Shown: positions 1-8,639, counted from the first letter of the stretch. The stretch is 64,000 nucleotides of DNA from Mycobacterium sp. ITM-2016-00318 (GCF_002968285.2 NZ_CP134400.1:5208001-5272000), one strand, 5' to 3'. Translations and numbers: made by a program. Notes: a model not told the origin generated them from the sequence alone.

Positions 1-974
1 ATCCGAACAGCCGTTTCACGGTTTCCATGATGTGGTCGGGCGACAAGGCGTGGAAGCAGTCCGGCGAGCGCCGGATGCTGTGCGGCCTGCAACTGCCCGG
101 TGCCAACAACACACAACTCGCCTTCCAGGGCAAGGTCGCCGACGTCGACCAGTCCAAGGTGTGGCCCGCAGGCACGTGCCTCGGCATCGACCCGTCGACC
201 AACCAACCGACCGACATCCCTGTCGACTGCGCAGGCCCACACGCCATGGAGGTGACCGGCGCCGTCAACGTCGGCGAGCAGTTCCCCAACGGCCTGCCGC
301 CCGAACCCGAGCAGGATGCATTCGTCAAGGACGCCTGCACCCGCATGACCGACGCCTATTTGGCGCCCATCCAGCTCCGCAGCACCACGCTCACGCTGAT
401 CTACAGCACGATCTCGCCGCCGAGTTGGGCGGCAGGCAGCCGCCAGGTGTCGTGCAGCATCGGCGCCACCCTCGGCAACGGCGGCTGGTCGACGCTGCTC
501 AACAGCGCCAAGGGTCCGCTGCAAATCAACGGCCAGCCACCGATCCCGCCGCCGGACCTTCCCGAGGAGCGGCTGAACTTCCCGCCGATCCCGATGCCCG
601 ACACGTCGTCGTCAGCGGGACAGAGCAGCAGCTCGTATGACCAGAGCGGCTCGGGCAGCTCCAACCAATCCAGCCAGTCGACCCAGTCGACCCAATCGAC
701 CCAGCACGGTCAGCAGTCGCAGAACACCGCGACCCAGACGCCGCCGTCACCCGCGCCCGCCCCGCCCGGCAACACGTTCCTGAACGAGGCGCCGCCCGGC
801 CAGGCGCCTCCCCCCGCCGACGCTCCCCCGCCGCCACCGGCAGACGCACCACCCCCGCCGCCACCGGCAGACGCACCGCCCCCGCCGCCTGCCGATGCGG
901 GCGTCCCGCCGCCCGCGCCGGGTCCGGTTCCCGGGCCGCCGCCAGCCGAACCCATCATCCCGCCGCCGGCCTGA
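1..974 (+). CDS. Septum formation family protein, 3' part (Rv3835-like)
   Basis: The reading frame is open from the first complete codon at base 3, so the gene begins upstream of the window and the ATG at 27 is probably internal. The visible part is a globular domain with several cysteines (CGLQL, GTCLGI, VDCAGPH, DACTRM, SCSIG). It resembles the septum-formation domain that follows an N-terminal membrane helix in mycobacterial homologues. From about residue 200 it becomes low-complexity: Ser/Gln-rich with SQSTQST repeats, then a tail of PPPPADA-type repeats, as expected of an extracytoplasmic, wall-spanning segment. Next to the pheA cluster this matches the place of M. tuberculosis Rv3835. 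The family name is from recognition; the exact role is unknown. Confidence 0.8.
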   Translation, partial: PNSRFTVSMMWSGDKAWKQSGERRMLCGLQLPGANNTQLAFQGKVADVDQSKVWPAGTCLGIDPSTNQPTDIPVDCAGPHAMEVTGAVNVGEQFPNGLPPEPEQDAFVKDACTRMTDAYLAPIQLRSTTLTLIYSTISPPSWAAGSRQVSCSIGATLGNGGWSTLLNSAKGPLQINGQPPIPPPDLPEERLNFPPIPMPDTSSSAGQSSSSYDQSGSGSSNQSSQSTQSTQSTQHGQQSQNTATQTPPSPAPAPPGNTFLNEAPPGQAPPPADAPPPPPADAPPPPPPADAPPPPPADAGVPPPAPGPVPGPPPAEPIIPPPA

Positions 975-978
975 TCCG

Positions 979-1329
979 ATGACCGTGCGGATGAGCCCGC
1001 AACGGTTTGAGGAACTGGTGTCGGATGCGCTTGATCTGATTCCGCCTGACCTCGCCGCGGCGATCGACAACGTCGTCGTGCTCGTCGAGGCACGCAACCC
1101 GGATGAACCCGACCTGCTCGGACTCTACGAGGGCGTTGCGTTGACCGAACGCGACTCCTGGTACGCGGGTTCGCTACCCGACGCGATCACCATTTATCGC
1201 GAGCCCCTTCTGGACATCTGTGAGTCAGAGGACCAGGTGGTCGACGAGGTCGCGATCACGGTCATCCACGAGATCGCGCACCATTTCGGCATCGACGACG
1301 ACCGCTTGCACGAACTCGGCTGGGCTTGA
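979..1329 (+). CDS. Zincin-like metallopeptidase family protein (Rv3836-like)
   Basis: This 116-residue protein carries HEIAHHFGIDD near its C-terminus (His97, Glu98, His101, Gly104, Asp107). This is the extended HExxHxxGxxD zinc signature of the small zincin_1 family. The start ATG is 4 bases after the stop of the upstream gene, so the two are probably co-transcribed; an in-frame ATG at 991 is a possible alternative. The family is common in actinobacteria and its substrates are unknown. No signal peptide or membrane segment is visible, so it should be cytosolic. Confidence 0.88.
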   Translation: MTVRMSPQRFEELVSDALDLIPPDLAAAIDNVVVLVEARNPDEPDLLGLYEGVALTERDSWYAGSLPDAITIYREPLLDICESEDQVVDEVAITVIHEIAHHFGIDDDRLHELGWA

Positions 1330-1393
1330 TCCCGCGGCGGAGGACAGGGCGCGGCAACCGCGGATTGTCCCTCGGTGGTGCTATCAAGGGGCC

Positions 1394-1603
1394 ATGGAGC
1401 AGGACTGTCGCGGGTGTCGAGCGGGACTCGACCACTGCCACGGCACCGTCATCCATCACGCGCTGCAGTGGTCGGAATGCACTGAGGTCGACTGCGTCAT
1501 GCCCGAAGTCGGGCACGCATTCGTCGTCGACTGCGAGGTGATCGGCTGCGTCTGCGTTCAGCCCATCGGGTCCGCCGAGGAGAGTGCGTCCTCCACCGGG
1601 TGA
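1394..1603 (+). CDS. Small Cys/His-rich conserved protein
   Basis: This 69-residue ORF is rich in Cys and His: paired cysteines near the start (DCRGC), then DHCHG, HH, ECTEVDC and finally DCEVIGCVC. The even spacing suggests a structural metal site, most likely zinc. I recognise the pattern as that of a small conserved mycobacterial protein but know no function. The last about 46 bases overlap the end of the oppositely oriented phosphoglycerate mutase gene. An AAGGGGCC stretch just before the ATG could act as a weak ribosome binding site. It could be a chance ORF, but the composition argues against that. Confidence 0.7.
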   Translation: MEQDCRGCRAGLDHCHGTVIHHALQWSECTEVDCVMPEVGHAFVVDCEVIGCVCVQPIGSAEESASSTG

Positions 1604-2244
1604 GGCTCGGGCTCGGGATAGAACGGCGGAGCCGCCTCGCCCCAGTGCAGACAGCTCCACCGGCCATCGGTAATCGGCGCCAGCACAACGGATTCCGCAT
1701 TGCTGAGGTGGTGGTCGAGCGCGAAGCCGGTGTCGACACCTGCCAGCGTCGCGGCCGCCAGCCTGATCGCTGCACCGTGGCTGACCACGACGACGTCGCC
1801 GTGCCATGAGTCGTCGTCGAGATAGCGCATCCGCAGCTGCGTGAGCACCGGCACGTACCGGTCGAGGACCTCACGGCCACTCTCGCCACCGGCCAGCCGC
1901 GCATCCAGATCGCCCTTGTGCCAGCGGTGGTAGACCGCCTTGAACTCCTCGATGGCGGCATCGTCGTTGCGATCCTCGAGAGCGCCGACCTGGGCCTCGT
2001 GAATGCCGTCGAGCCGCTGCGGCGCCACCCCGCGCTCGTCGCCGATCTCGGCGGCGGTCTGGGAGGCCCTGATCGCAACGGAATGCGCCACCAGCCCGAT
2101 CTCATGCGGCCACTCCCGCGCGAAGATGCGCGCCTGTTCACGTCCGAGCTCGGTGAGTTCAGCACCCGGCGGGCGGGTGTCGAGCCGCCGCTCGACGTTG
2201 CCGTGTGACTGACCGTGTCGAACCAGCACGAGCCGTCCGCTCAT
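1558..2244 (-). CDS. Histidine phosphatase / phosphoglycerate mutase family (Rv3837c-like)
   Basis: This is a 228-residue protein of the histidine phosphatase superfamily. The N-terminal LVLVRHGQS holds the phospho-accepting histidine, and VVVVSHGAAIR near residue 170 supplies the second catalytic histidine. The start was set at the ATG just before SGRLVLVRHG because homologues begin there. It overlaps the pheA stop by 4 bases (ATGA), so it is translationally coupled to pheA. Members often act as general phosphatases rather than true mutases; the substrate here cannot be told from sequence. Confidence 0.88.
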   Translation of the reverse strand: MSGRLVLVRHGQSHGNVERRLDTRPPGAELTELGREQARIFAREWPHEIGLVAHSVAIRASQTAAEIGDERGVAPQRLDGIHEAQVGALEDRNDDAAIEEFKAVYHRWHKGDLDARLAGGESGREVLDRYVPVLTQLRMRYLDDDSWHGDVVVVSHGAAIRLAAATLAGVDTGFALDHHLSNAESVVLAPITDGRWSCLHWGEAAPPFYPEPEPHPVEDALSSADPMG

Positions 2245-3167
2245 GTCCGGCCCTCCCGCAGTCCCGCCAGCCAGCGTGACGCCTCGTCGAGTTGAGGCGG
2301 CGCAGCTCCTGCTGCCGACCCCGTCGGCCATGACCCCAGATATCGCACATCTGCACAACGACGGTGAAGCGCTTTGAGTGCCTCGGCGACGGCATCGTCA
2401 TCTATATGTCCCACGCAGTCGAGGAAGAAGATGTAGGTGCCCAGCTTCTTCCGGGTGGGCCGCGACTCGATCCGGGTCAGGTCGATGTCGCGGATCGCGA
2501 GCTCGGTCATGGCCGCCACCAGCGCGCCGGGAACGTTCTCCAGTTCGAGCACCACCGACGTCCGGTCCGCGCCCGTCCTCGACGGCGGCGGGCCCGGCCT
2601 GCCGACCAGCACGAAACGGGTTCGCGCGTTCGGCTCGTCGACGACGTCGGAGGCCAGCGCGCTCAGTCCGTACCGCTGGGCGGCCAGCGCGGTGCTCACG
2701 CCCGCGTCGGCGCGGCCCTCGGCGACATCGTCGGCCGCCGCGGCGTTCGAGTTGGCCGGTATGAGCTTGGCGTCGGGCAGGTTTTCCGCCAGCCAGTTGC
2801 GAACCTGCGCGCTTGCGACGGGGAACGCTGCGATGGTCCCGACGTCCGCGACGGTCGCGCCGGGGCGCACCACGATGGTGAACGCCACATCGAGGGTGAG
2901 CTCGGCGAAGATCTGTAGCTCGGAGCCGGTCGCGAGGCTGTCGAGCGTCGGCAGCACCGAACCCTCGATCGAGTTCTCGATCGGCACGCACGCATAGTCG
3001 GCGTCGCCGGAGCGCACGGCCGCCAGCGCGGCGGTGGTGCTGTCGGTCGGCAGCGGCGTCACCTCCACAGAAGGTGCGCTACCAGGCACCATGCCGCCCT
3101 CCGAGATGCGGATCAACGCCGCCTCTGTGAAGGTCCCCTGCGGTCCGAGGTAGGCGATGCGCGGCAC
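2241..3167 (-). CDS. pheA: Prephenate dehydratase
   Basis: This 308-residue enzyme converts prephenate to phenylpyruvate in phenylalanine synthesis. It starts MPRIAYLGPQGTFTEAAL, the typical opening of the periplasmic-binding-protein-like catalytic domain. The substrate region includes VPIENSIEGSV, and the motif RTRFVLVG sits at the end of the catalytic domain. The C-terminal third is an ACT regulatory domain with PGALV and the IESRPTRKK segment typical of phenylalanine-binding dehydratases, so feedback inhibition by Phe is expected. Length matches the M. tuberculosis enzyme. It forms an operon with the downstream phosphatase gene and is divergent from the DUF2470 gene. Confidence 0.96.
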   Translation of the reverse strand: MPRIAYLGPQGTFTEAALIRISEGGMVPGSAPSVEVTPLPTDSTTAALAAVRSGDADYACVPIENSIEGSVLPTLDSLATGSELQIFAELTLDVAFTIVVRPGATVADVGTIAAFPVASAQVRNWLAENLPDAKLIPANSNAAAADDVAEGRADAGVSTALAAQRYGLSALASDVVDEPNARTRFVLVGRPGPPPSRTGADRTSVVLELENVPGALVAAMTELAIRDIDLTRIESRPTRKKLGTYIFFLDCVGHIDDDAVAEALKALHRRCADVRYLGSWPTGSAAGAAPPQLDEASRWLAGLREGRT

Positions 3168-3233
3168 GTTTCAACCCTAACGGTTGACCGGCGACGGCCC
3201 TTCGACGTCGCAGGGTGCGTCTTGCAGACCAAC

Positions 3234-3267
3234 TTAGGGTTCGCTAAGTTAGGGTCACCTTATCTAC
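3234..3267. promoter_or_regulatory. Two overlapping IdeR-type iron boxes
   Basis: Two degenerate copies of the 19-bp IdeR/DtxR box lie just upstream of the DUF2470 gene, at 3234-3252 and 3249-3267, each beginning TTAGGGT. By hand count they match the consensus TTAGGTTAGGCTAACCTAA at about 13 and 12 of 19 positions. The M. tuberculosis counterpart Rv3839 is an IdeR-controlled gene, which supports the reading. The site ends just before the GGAGG ribosome binding site. Confidence 0.65.
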
Positions 3268-3280
3268 CGGAGGCGATGTG

Positions 3281-4075
3281 ATGGCGGCACCGATGACGAC
3301 ACCGACGACGGCCGAGCGGATTCGCAGCACGTGCGTACGCGCGGGCGGTGCGATGCTCGCGATCGAAGGCGTCGAACCGATCCCCAGCTCCGTGCACCAC
3401 CTGCTGGATGACGGCTCGTTCGCGGTCACCGTCCCCGTCGACGGGTTGGTCGGCATGGTCGTCGCCGCAGGCGCCGCAGGCGTGCCCGCGGTCTTGGAGA
3501 TGACCGACTACGCGCCGCTGCCGTTGCGCGAGCCGGTGCGCTCGCTGGTCTGGACCCGCGGCCGCGTCCAGACCGTCCCGTCCGGGGAGATTCCCGAGCT
3601 TCTCGACCTGATCGCCGCTGCCGACCCCAATCCCGCGCTCCTGCAGATCAATACGGCGCACGACGCCGACGGCGATACCCGGCTGACCTTGGTGCGGCTG
3701 GAAGTGGAGTCCGTGGTCGTCGCCGACTCCACAGGCGCGGAGGCCGTCGGCGTCGGCGCCTTGCTGCAGGCCCGACCAGACCCCTTCTGCGTGATGGAGT
3801 CGTGCTGGCTGCAGCACCTGGAGGTGGCTCATCGCGAGGTCATCGACCGCCTCGCGGACCGACTGCCGACGACGCTGCGGCGGGGCCGCGTGCGACCGCT
3901 CGGGCTCGACCGGTACGGCGTGCGACTTCGGGTGGAGAACGACGAAGGCGATCACGACGTCCGGTTGGCGTTCAACAAGCCCGTCGACGACGTCACCGGC
4001 CTGTCGCAGGCGATCCGGATCCTGATGGGCTGCCCGTTCCTGAACGGGCTCCGGGCCAAGCGCCCGCTACCGTAG
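3281..4075 (+). CDS. DUF2470 domain protein, probably iron-regulated (Rv3839-like)
   Basis: This 264-residue protein has a C-terminal DUF2470 domain, starting around CWLQHLEVAHREV. DUF2470 is found with heme-utilisation (HugZ-like) split-barrel proteins; its conserved histidines (QHLEVAH) fit a heme or metal role. The ATG at 3281 is preceded by GGAGG at 3269-3273 with good spacing; the GTG at 3278 is also possible. Two IdeR-like boxes immediately upstream suggest repression under iron sufficiency. The gene diverges from pheA. The biochemical function is unknown. Confidence 0.82.
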   Translation: MAAPMTTPTTAERIRSTCVRAGGAMLAIEGVEPIPSSVHHLLDDGSFAVTVPVDGLVGMVVAAGAAGVPAVLEMTDYAPLPLREPVRSLVWTRGRVQTVPSGEIPELLDLIAAADPNPALLQINTAHDADGDTRLTLVRLEVESVVVADSTGAEAVGVGALLQARPDPFCVMESCWLQHLEVAHREVIDRLADRLPTTLRRGRVRPLGLDRYGVRLRVENDEGDHDVRLAFNKPVDDVTGLSQAIRILMGCPFLNGLRAKRPLP

Positions 4076-4081
4076 CGTGGT

Positions 4082-4846
4082 GTGAGCGCGCCCGAGGAGC
4101 TGACCGAAGCCGACCGGCGCGCGCTGCACATCGAGATCGCCGTCGTATTGGCGGTGACGTTCGGGCTGAGCGCCTACACCGCGGTCCTCGACCTCGTCGA
4201 GGCCATCCTGCTGAATCTGTCGAAGCAGACCGTCGCGCTCAATCCACGGCTGTCGCCGTTCGACCTGATCAACCTCGGGCTCAACCTGGCCAGGGTGGCG
4301 CAGTTGATCGCGTGGGGCGCCCTCGGGCTCTATCTGTTGTGGCGCAGCGGAATCGGGCTCGCCAAAGTCGGGCTCGGCCGCATCAGGCTGCGCCCCGACG
4401 TGCTCGGCGGCCTCGGCCTCGCGGCCCTGATCGGTCTGCCGGGCCTCGGCCTCTACGCCGCGGCGCGCGCACTCGGCATGAGCGTCTCGGTGGTGCCGTC
4501 GACGCAGAACAACTCGTGGTGGCACATCCCTGTGCTGATCCTGCTCGCCCTCGCCAACGGTTGGGCCGAGGAGGTCATCGTCGTCGGGTGGCTGCTCACC
4601 CGGTTGCGGCAACTGCGGGTGAATCCCACAGTCGCCCTGGTCGCCACCAGCCTGCTGCGCGGTGCGTATCACCTCTACCAGGGCTGGGGCGCGGGTCTTG
4701 GCAACGCGGTGATGGGCCTGGTGTTCGGGTACGCGTGGCGGCGTACGGGACGGTTGTGGCCGCTGATCATCGCGCACGGCGTCATCGACACGGTGGCGTT
4801 CGTCGGATACCTGCTGCTGGCCGGCCATCTCGGCTGGCTCGAATAG
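4082..4846 (+). CDS. CPBP family intramembrane metalloprotease
   Basis: This 254-residue multi-pass membrane protein has the three CAAX-protease/bacteriocin-processing signatures: GWAEEVIVVG (the EE motif), RGAYHLYQGWGAG (His four residues after Tyr), and IAHGVIDTVAF (HxxxD). These residues form the glutamate/histidine active site within the membrane. It starts with GTG 6 bases after the preceding stop, so it probably shares that transcript. Substrates of actinobacterial members are unknown. The family call is firm and the physiological role is open. Confidence 0.9.
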   Translation: MSAPEELTEADRRALHIEIAVVLAVTFGLSAYTAVLDLVEAILLNLSKQTVALNPRLSPFDLINLGLNLARVAQLIAWGALGLYLLWRSGIGLAKVGLGRIRLRPDVLGGLGLAALIGLPGLGLYAAARALGMSVSVVPSTQNNSWWHIPVLILLALANGWAEEVIVVGWLLTRLRQLRVNPTVALVATSLLRGAYHLYQGWGAGLGNAVMGLVFGYAWRRTGRLWPLIIAHGVIDTVAFVGYLLLAGHLGWLE

Positions 4847-4867
4847 CGGGCCGCGTACATTCTCTGT

Positions 4868-6076
4868 GTGAACGGCGACCGGCGTCCTCCACCACCCCGG
4901 CGGCGTGAGCCCTCGCAGGTGATCAGGCGCGACCCGAACCGACCGCCACCGGTGTGGCCGCCCAATCCTCCGACTCCGCCGAGGCGTCCGCCGTCACCGC
5001 CCCGGTACCCGCCGGCATCGCCGCAGTCTCGGCCGCCGCCGGTACGGCGGCCCAATCAGGTTGTGCGCCAACCACCTTCGCCGCCACGTCCGGTGGCGCA
5101 GAAACCCAGGCGCCGCGCGCGCCGAATCGCGTTGAGCCTGTTCGCGGTGCTCGTCCTCACCGTCGCAGGGCTGATCGGAACCGCGTTGTGGATCGACACC
5201 AAACTGCATCGGATCCCTGCGCTGGCCGCCTATCCCGACAGGCCCGCCGAGGGTAAGGGCACGACGTGGCTACTCGTCGGGTCCGACAGCAGACAGAACC
5301 TGACCCCCGAGCAGCAGATCGAACTGGGCACCGGCGGCGACATCGGCAACGGGCACACCGACACGATCATGCTGGTGCACGTGCCCGGGCTGTGGTCGGA
5401 CGCCCCCACCACGATGGTGTCGATCCCCCGCGACTCGTATGTGGAGATCCCCGATTACGGCACCGACAAGCTCAACGCCTCCTTCGCCTTCGGCGGCGCC
5501 GCACTGCTCGCTCACACCGTCGAACAGGCGACCGGCGTGCGGCTCGACCACTACGCCGAGGTCGAATTCGACGGGTTCGCAAGGCTTGTCGACGCTGTCG
5601 GCGGGGTGACGATGTGTCCCCCCGAGCCGATCTCCGACCCCCTCGCGGGCATCGAACTTCCAGCGGGCTGCCAGAAACTCGACGGCCCCAACGCGCTCGG
5701 CTACGTGCGCACCCGCGCCACTCCGCGCGCCGATCTGGACCGGATGGTCAACCAGCGGCAGTTCATGTCGACTCTGATGCACCGCGCAGCCAGTCCGGTC
5801 GTCGTGCTGAACCCGTTGCGCTGGTACCCGATGGCCAACGCGGCGGCCGACTCTCTCACCGTTGACTCGGGTGCCCATGTGTGGGACCTCGCGCGGCTGG
5901 CATGGGCGCTGCGCGGCGACATCACCACCACGACCGTGCCGATCGGCGAATTCTCCGGCAGCGACTCGGGTTCTGTCGTGGTATGGGACGAGGACGTCGC
6001 CGACCGGTTGTTCGCAGCCCTGAGGGCGGATACTCCCGTGCCGCCGGACGTGCTGGAGGCCGGAGCCATCCGCTAG
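4868..6076 (+). CDS. LytR-CpsA-Psr (LCP) family protein (Rv3840-like)
   Basis: This 402-residue protein has a long proline-rich cytosolic N-terminus (residues 1-90), one transmembrane helix (ALSLFAVLVLTVAGLIGTA) and an extracytoplasmic LCP domain. The domain shows GSDSRQNL, HTDTIMLVHV and MVSIPRDSYVEIP, with the Arg/Asp residues that bind the polyprenyl pyrophosphate. LCP enzymes transfer glycopolymers such as arabinogalactan onto peptidoglycan. It starts at GTG 4868. Its stop shares bases with the stop of the convergent glpQ gene (4-base overlap). Older annotation of such genes as transcription regulators is misleading. Confidence 0.9.
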   Translation: MNGDRRPPPPRRREPSQVIRRDPNRPPPVWPPNPPTPPRRPPSPPRYPPASPQSRPPPVRRPNQVVRQPPSPPRPVAQKPRRRARRIALSLFAVLVLTVAGLIGTALWIDTKLHRIPALAAYPDRPAEGKGTTWLLVGSDSRQNLTPEQQIELGTGGDIGNGHTDTIMLVHVPGLWSDAPTTMVSIPRDSYVEIPDYGTDKLNASFAFGGAALLAHTVEQATGVRLDHYAEVEFDGFARLVDAVGGVTMCPPEPISDPLAGIELPAGCQKLDGPNALGYVRTRATPRADLDRMVNQRQFMSTLMHRAASPVVVLNPLRWYPMANAAADSLTVDSGAHVWDLARLAWALRGDITTTTVPIGEFSGSDSGSVVVWDEDVADRLFAALRADTPVPPDVLEAGAIR

Positions 6077-6909
6077 TCGCGGCCCGCCCCGGTCAGCGGG
6101 TTCTGGAGCCAGTCCTTGGTGCGCCCGGGGTGATTGGTCGCCACCCACGCCACCCCGAGTTCCCGGCAGTACCGGACGTCCTCGTAGTGGTCGACGGTCC
6201 AGCAGTACAGCGCGCGGCCCTGAGCGGCAGCTCGGTCGACGAGTTCGGGGTGCTCGCGCAGGGTCATGATCGAGGGGCCGACCGCCGTGGCGCCGACGGT
6301 GGTCGCCGCGCTGCCGCCGAGGTAGCGCGACGTCTCGCCGAGCAGAACCGTCGGCAGCAGGGGCGCCGCCCGCCGGATCCGCCAAACCGCGGCCGCCGAG
6401 AACGACATCACCACCGCCCGCGACAGGTCAGCCGACGCGGGCGACGCGATGCCGTAGCGGTGCAGAAGCGCCAGCACCTTGCTCTCCACCAGCGCGCCGT
6501 AGCGCACCGGATGCTTCGTCTCGATGAACAGCTTGACCGGACGGCTCCAATCCAGCACCAGCGAGACCAGGTCGTCGAGCGTGAGCAGCCCGGTGTCGCC
6601 CTGCGAGCCGTCGGCGCGCCAGCTGGCGTGCCATGAGCCGTAATCCAGTTCCTTCAGCGCGGCAAGCGACATCTCGCTGACCAGCCCGGTGCCGTTCGAG
6701 GTTCGATCCACCCGCCGGTCGTGGACGCACACCAAGTGCCCGTCCTTGGTCAGCCGAACATCACACTCCACACCATCGGCGCCCTCCTGCAGGGCGAGCT
6801 CGTAGGCGGCCAAGGTGTGCTCGGGACGTTCCGCGGACGCGCCCCGGTGGGCGACCACGAACGGGTGACCGCCGAGGTCGTTGCCGTCTCCGGCGTCGCC
6901 CGCGTTCAT
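6073..6909 (-). CDS. glpQ1: Glycerophosphodiester phosphodiesterase
   Basis: This 278-residue GDPD-family enzyme hydrolyses glycerophosphodiesters to glycerol-3-phosphate and an alcohol. Near the N-terminus is FVVAHRGASAERPEHT, the HRG and E(N/H)T metal site, followed by ECDVRLTKDGHLVCVHD, which supplies the remaining metal ligands and catalytic histidine. The start at 6909 (MNAGDAG) lies 4 bases from the upstream gene stop, whereas the longer ORF would overlap that gene; the homologue Rv3842c has a similar length. No signal peptide is visible, so it appears cytosolic. Confidence 0.92.
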   Translation of the reverse strand: MNAGDAGDGNDLGGHPFVVAHRGASAERPEHTLAAYELALQEGADGVECDVRLTKDGHLVCVHDRRVDRTSNGTGLVSEMSLAALKELDYGSWHASWRADGSQGDTGLLTLDDLVSLVLDWSRPVKLFIETKHPVRYGALVESKVLALLHRYGIASPASADLSRAVVMSFSAAAVWRIRRAAPLLPTVLLGETSRYLGGSAATTVGATAVGPSIMTLREHPELVDRAAAQGRALYCWTVDHYEDVRYCRELGVAWVATNHPGRTKDWLQNPLTGAGRD

Positions 6910-6913
6910 ACGG

Positions 6914-7981
6914 CTATGCTGCCGGGTTTTGGCCTTCGGGCTCAACAGGAACACCCGATTCCGGCTCGACTTTCTCCGCTCCTCCCGTGCGCGGCGATTC
7001 GTCGGCGACGATCACCCACCGCTTCGACGGCTTCTCGACCGGCCTGCGCTCGAACCCGAGAAGGACGCGGGCCACCGAAACCATCGCAGCCATCGCGATC
7101 AGGTAGGCGACGATGGTCGTCACGGTGTTGTCGGCGATACCCTGCGCATCGGTGGTGAAGCTCGTCGCGATCGCGAACACCGATACCGCGGTGGACAGCA
7201 CCCATACCGCCCACCAGACGGTGATCGGCCTGCGCAGGCGGGCGGCAGCGTCCTCGACGTCGGCGAGCTCGAGCACGAACACCGGCGCCCACGCCAGGTT
7301 CGCGAATGGCACGAGACAGCCCGCCCGCAGCGCCCAGAGCGGCCGGTGTTCCTCGCGCCCAACGTGGTTGAAGGCCGCCGCGCGTCGTGCGATCAACCAG
7401 TTCGTCAGCAGGACGAAGGTGGCGAACACCAGGAAGAGCGCGGCCACACTGACCACCACACCGATCCACGTCGCGAGCCACGCCACCACGGGATTCAGTA
7501 GGACGTCGCGATTGATGATCAACAGCGCATACCGCACGATGTGCACCAGAGCTGCGACGCCGAGCACGGCGATCGTCGCCACCAGGGTCACGCGCAGCGC
7601 GCCGATCGCGGGACCGCGGCGCGGTTCGGCCTCCTGCTCGTTCTGCGCGGTGTCGAACTGGTCGACGAGTCCCCACCGCGGAATGACCGCATAGCGCGGT
7701 GTCGGGCCGAAGTTGCGCGGTCGGCGGCGAGGAGGCGGCGCCGAGCCGGGGCGGACGGCGACCCAGCGGTAGCCGGCAGGCAGCCGCTGCGAACCCTTCT
7801 GCTCGCCCTGGCCGCCGGGACGTATCGCGGGCGCGGTCGGAGGTGCGCTCCACTGCGAGGGCGGCGACGGTGGCGCCGACGCGGACGGCGCGAGCAGGGT
7901 GCCGTTGCACCGTGGGCACCAGACCCGCTGCCGGTCCCGCACGTTCCACCGCGTCCCGCACCGGGAACACACCTGGATCAT
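6914..7981 (-). CDS. DUF4328 membrane protein with N-terminal zinc ribbon (Rv3843c-like)
   Basis: This 355-residue protein opens with CSRCGTRWNV...VWCPRCNG, a CxxC-x(n)-CxxC zinc ribbon. A proline/serine-rich linker follows, then FGPTPRYAVIPRWGL and five or six hydrophobic helices from about residue 125 to 320, the layout of DUF4328 proteins. The C-terminal tail is charged. The gene lies 4 bases upstream of glpQ1 on the same strand, so an operon is likely. No biochemical role is known. Confidence 0.85.
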   Translation of the reverse strand: MIQVCSRCGTRWNVRDRQRVWCPRCNGTLLAPSASAPPSPPSQWSAPPTAPAIRPGGQGEQKGSQRLPAGYRWVAVRPGSAPPPRRRPRNFGPTPRYAVIPRWGLVDQFDTAQNEQEAEPRRGPAIGALRVTLVATIAVLGVAALVHIVRYALLIINRDVLLNPVVAWLATWIGVVVSVAALFLVFATFVLLTNWLIARRAAAFNHVGREEHRPLWALRAGCLVPFANLAWAPVFVLELADVEDAAARLRRPITVWWAVWVLSTAVSVFAIATSFTTDAQGIADNTVTTIVAYLIAMAAMVSVARVLLGFERRPVEKPSKRWVIVADESPRTGGAEKVEPESGVPVEPEGQNPAA

Positions 7982-8004
7982 TCGACCAGCCTAGCGAGGG
8001 TCGC

Positions 8005-8349
8005 TCAGACGGTGCCCGGGCCGCCGCCGTCGGTGACGACGGGCCTGCCCGCATCGGACCACGCCTGCATACCGCCACTGACGTTGATCGGCTGATAGCC
8101 GTTCTGGGCCAGGTAGCGGGCCACCCGCATGGACCGGCCTCCGAGGTGGCACACCACGAAGAGCGTCGCCTCCTGATCGATCTCGGCCATGCGGGCAGGC
8201 ACCTCGCCCATCGGAATGTGCTGAGCGCCTGCGGCGTGGCCGCGGTCCCACTCGTCGTTCTCCCGGACGTCGAGCAAAACGACTGACTCGTCGAACGCCG
8301 TCGGGACGCCGGACACGTCTACTTCCCGGATACTTGCTGGGCCCGCCAT
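8005..8349 (-). CDS. Rhodanese-like domain protein
   Basis: This 114-residue protein is a single rhodanese fold: VVLLDVRENDEWDRGH near the start, HIPMGEVPARM, and the active-site loop VVCHLGGRS, whose Cys would carry a persulfide. The C-terminal part has GYQPINVSGGMQAW. Single-domain rhodaneses move sulfur between thiols; the acceptor here is unknown. It lies 23 bases upstream of the DUF4328 gene on the same strand. The region before its start (8350-8693) is non-coding. Confidence 0.92.
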   Translation of the reverse strand: MAGPASIREVDVSGVPTAFDESVVLLDVRENDEWDRGHAAGAQHIPMGEVPARMAEIDQEATLFVVCHLGGRSMRVARYLAQNGYQPINVSGGMQAWSDAGRPVVTDGGGPGTV

Positions 8350-8403
8350 GCCCTCATGCTAGATGCGGGCTCTTGTCGACACACGTCAAGCAGCAATGTG
8401 CGG

Positions 8404-8502
8404 CTATCCACAGTTTCCACAGGTTCATCCACAGGCAGCCACCGGGGGAAACCCCCTCTGAGCTTCTCAGTCTGTGCATTTCCTTGGGAGCCCTGTGGAT
8501 AA
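8404..8502. other. Cluster of DnaA-box-like sequences in a 344-base non-coding region
   Basis: Between the rhodanese gene and the small gene at 8694 there is no coding sequence. Within it are four DnaA-box-like 8-9-mers: CTATCCACA (8404-8412), TTTCCACA (8414-8421), TCATCCACA (8425-8433) and, inverted, a perfect TTATCCACA (8494-8502). A GGGGGAAACCCCC hairpin lies between them at about 8444-8456. This is not the replication origin, because no dnaA or dnaN is present. It could titrate DnaA or mark DnaA-controlled expression; the function is inferred only. Confidence 0.45.
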
Positions 8503-8639
8503 CCTGGGACCGTTATCGAACAGTGATCAACAGGCCAGACCCGCCTGAGCGAAATCGATTGGCGCTCTAACCTTTGCTGCAGACGGCCCGATTTTCCCCG
8601 TTGCCGGCAAAGGGTTATGATCGGCGTCACAACAGCAGT

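Noticed and set aside
8404..8502. Replication origin
   Set aside because: DnaA-box-like sites are present but there is no dnaA, dnaN or AT-rich unwinding region, and the conserved gene context is not that of mycobacterial oriC.
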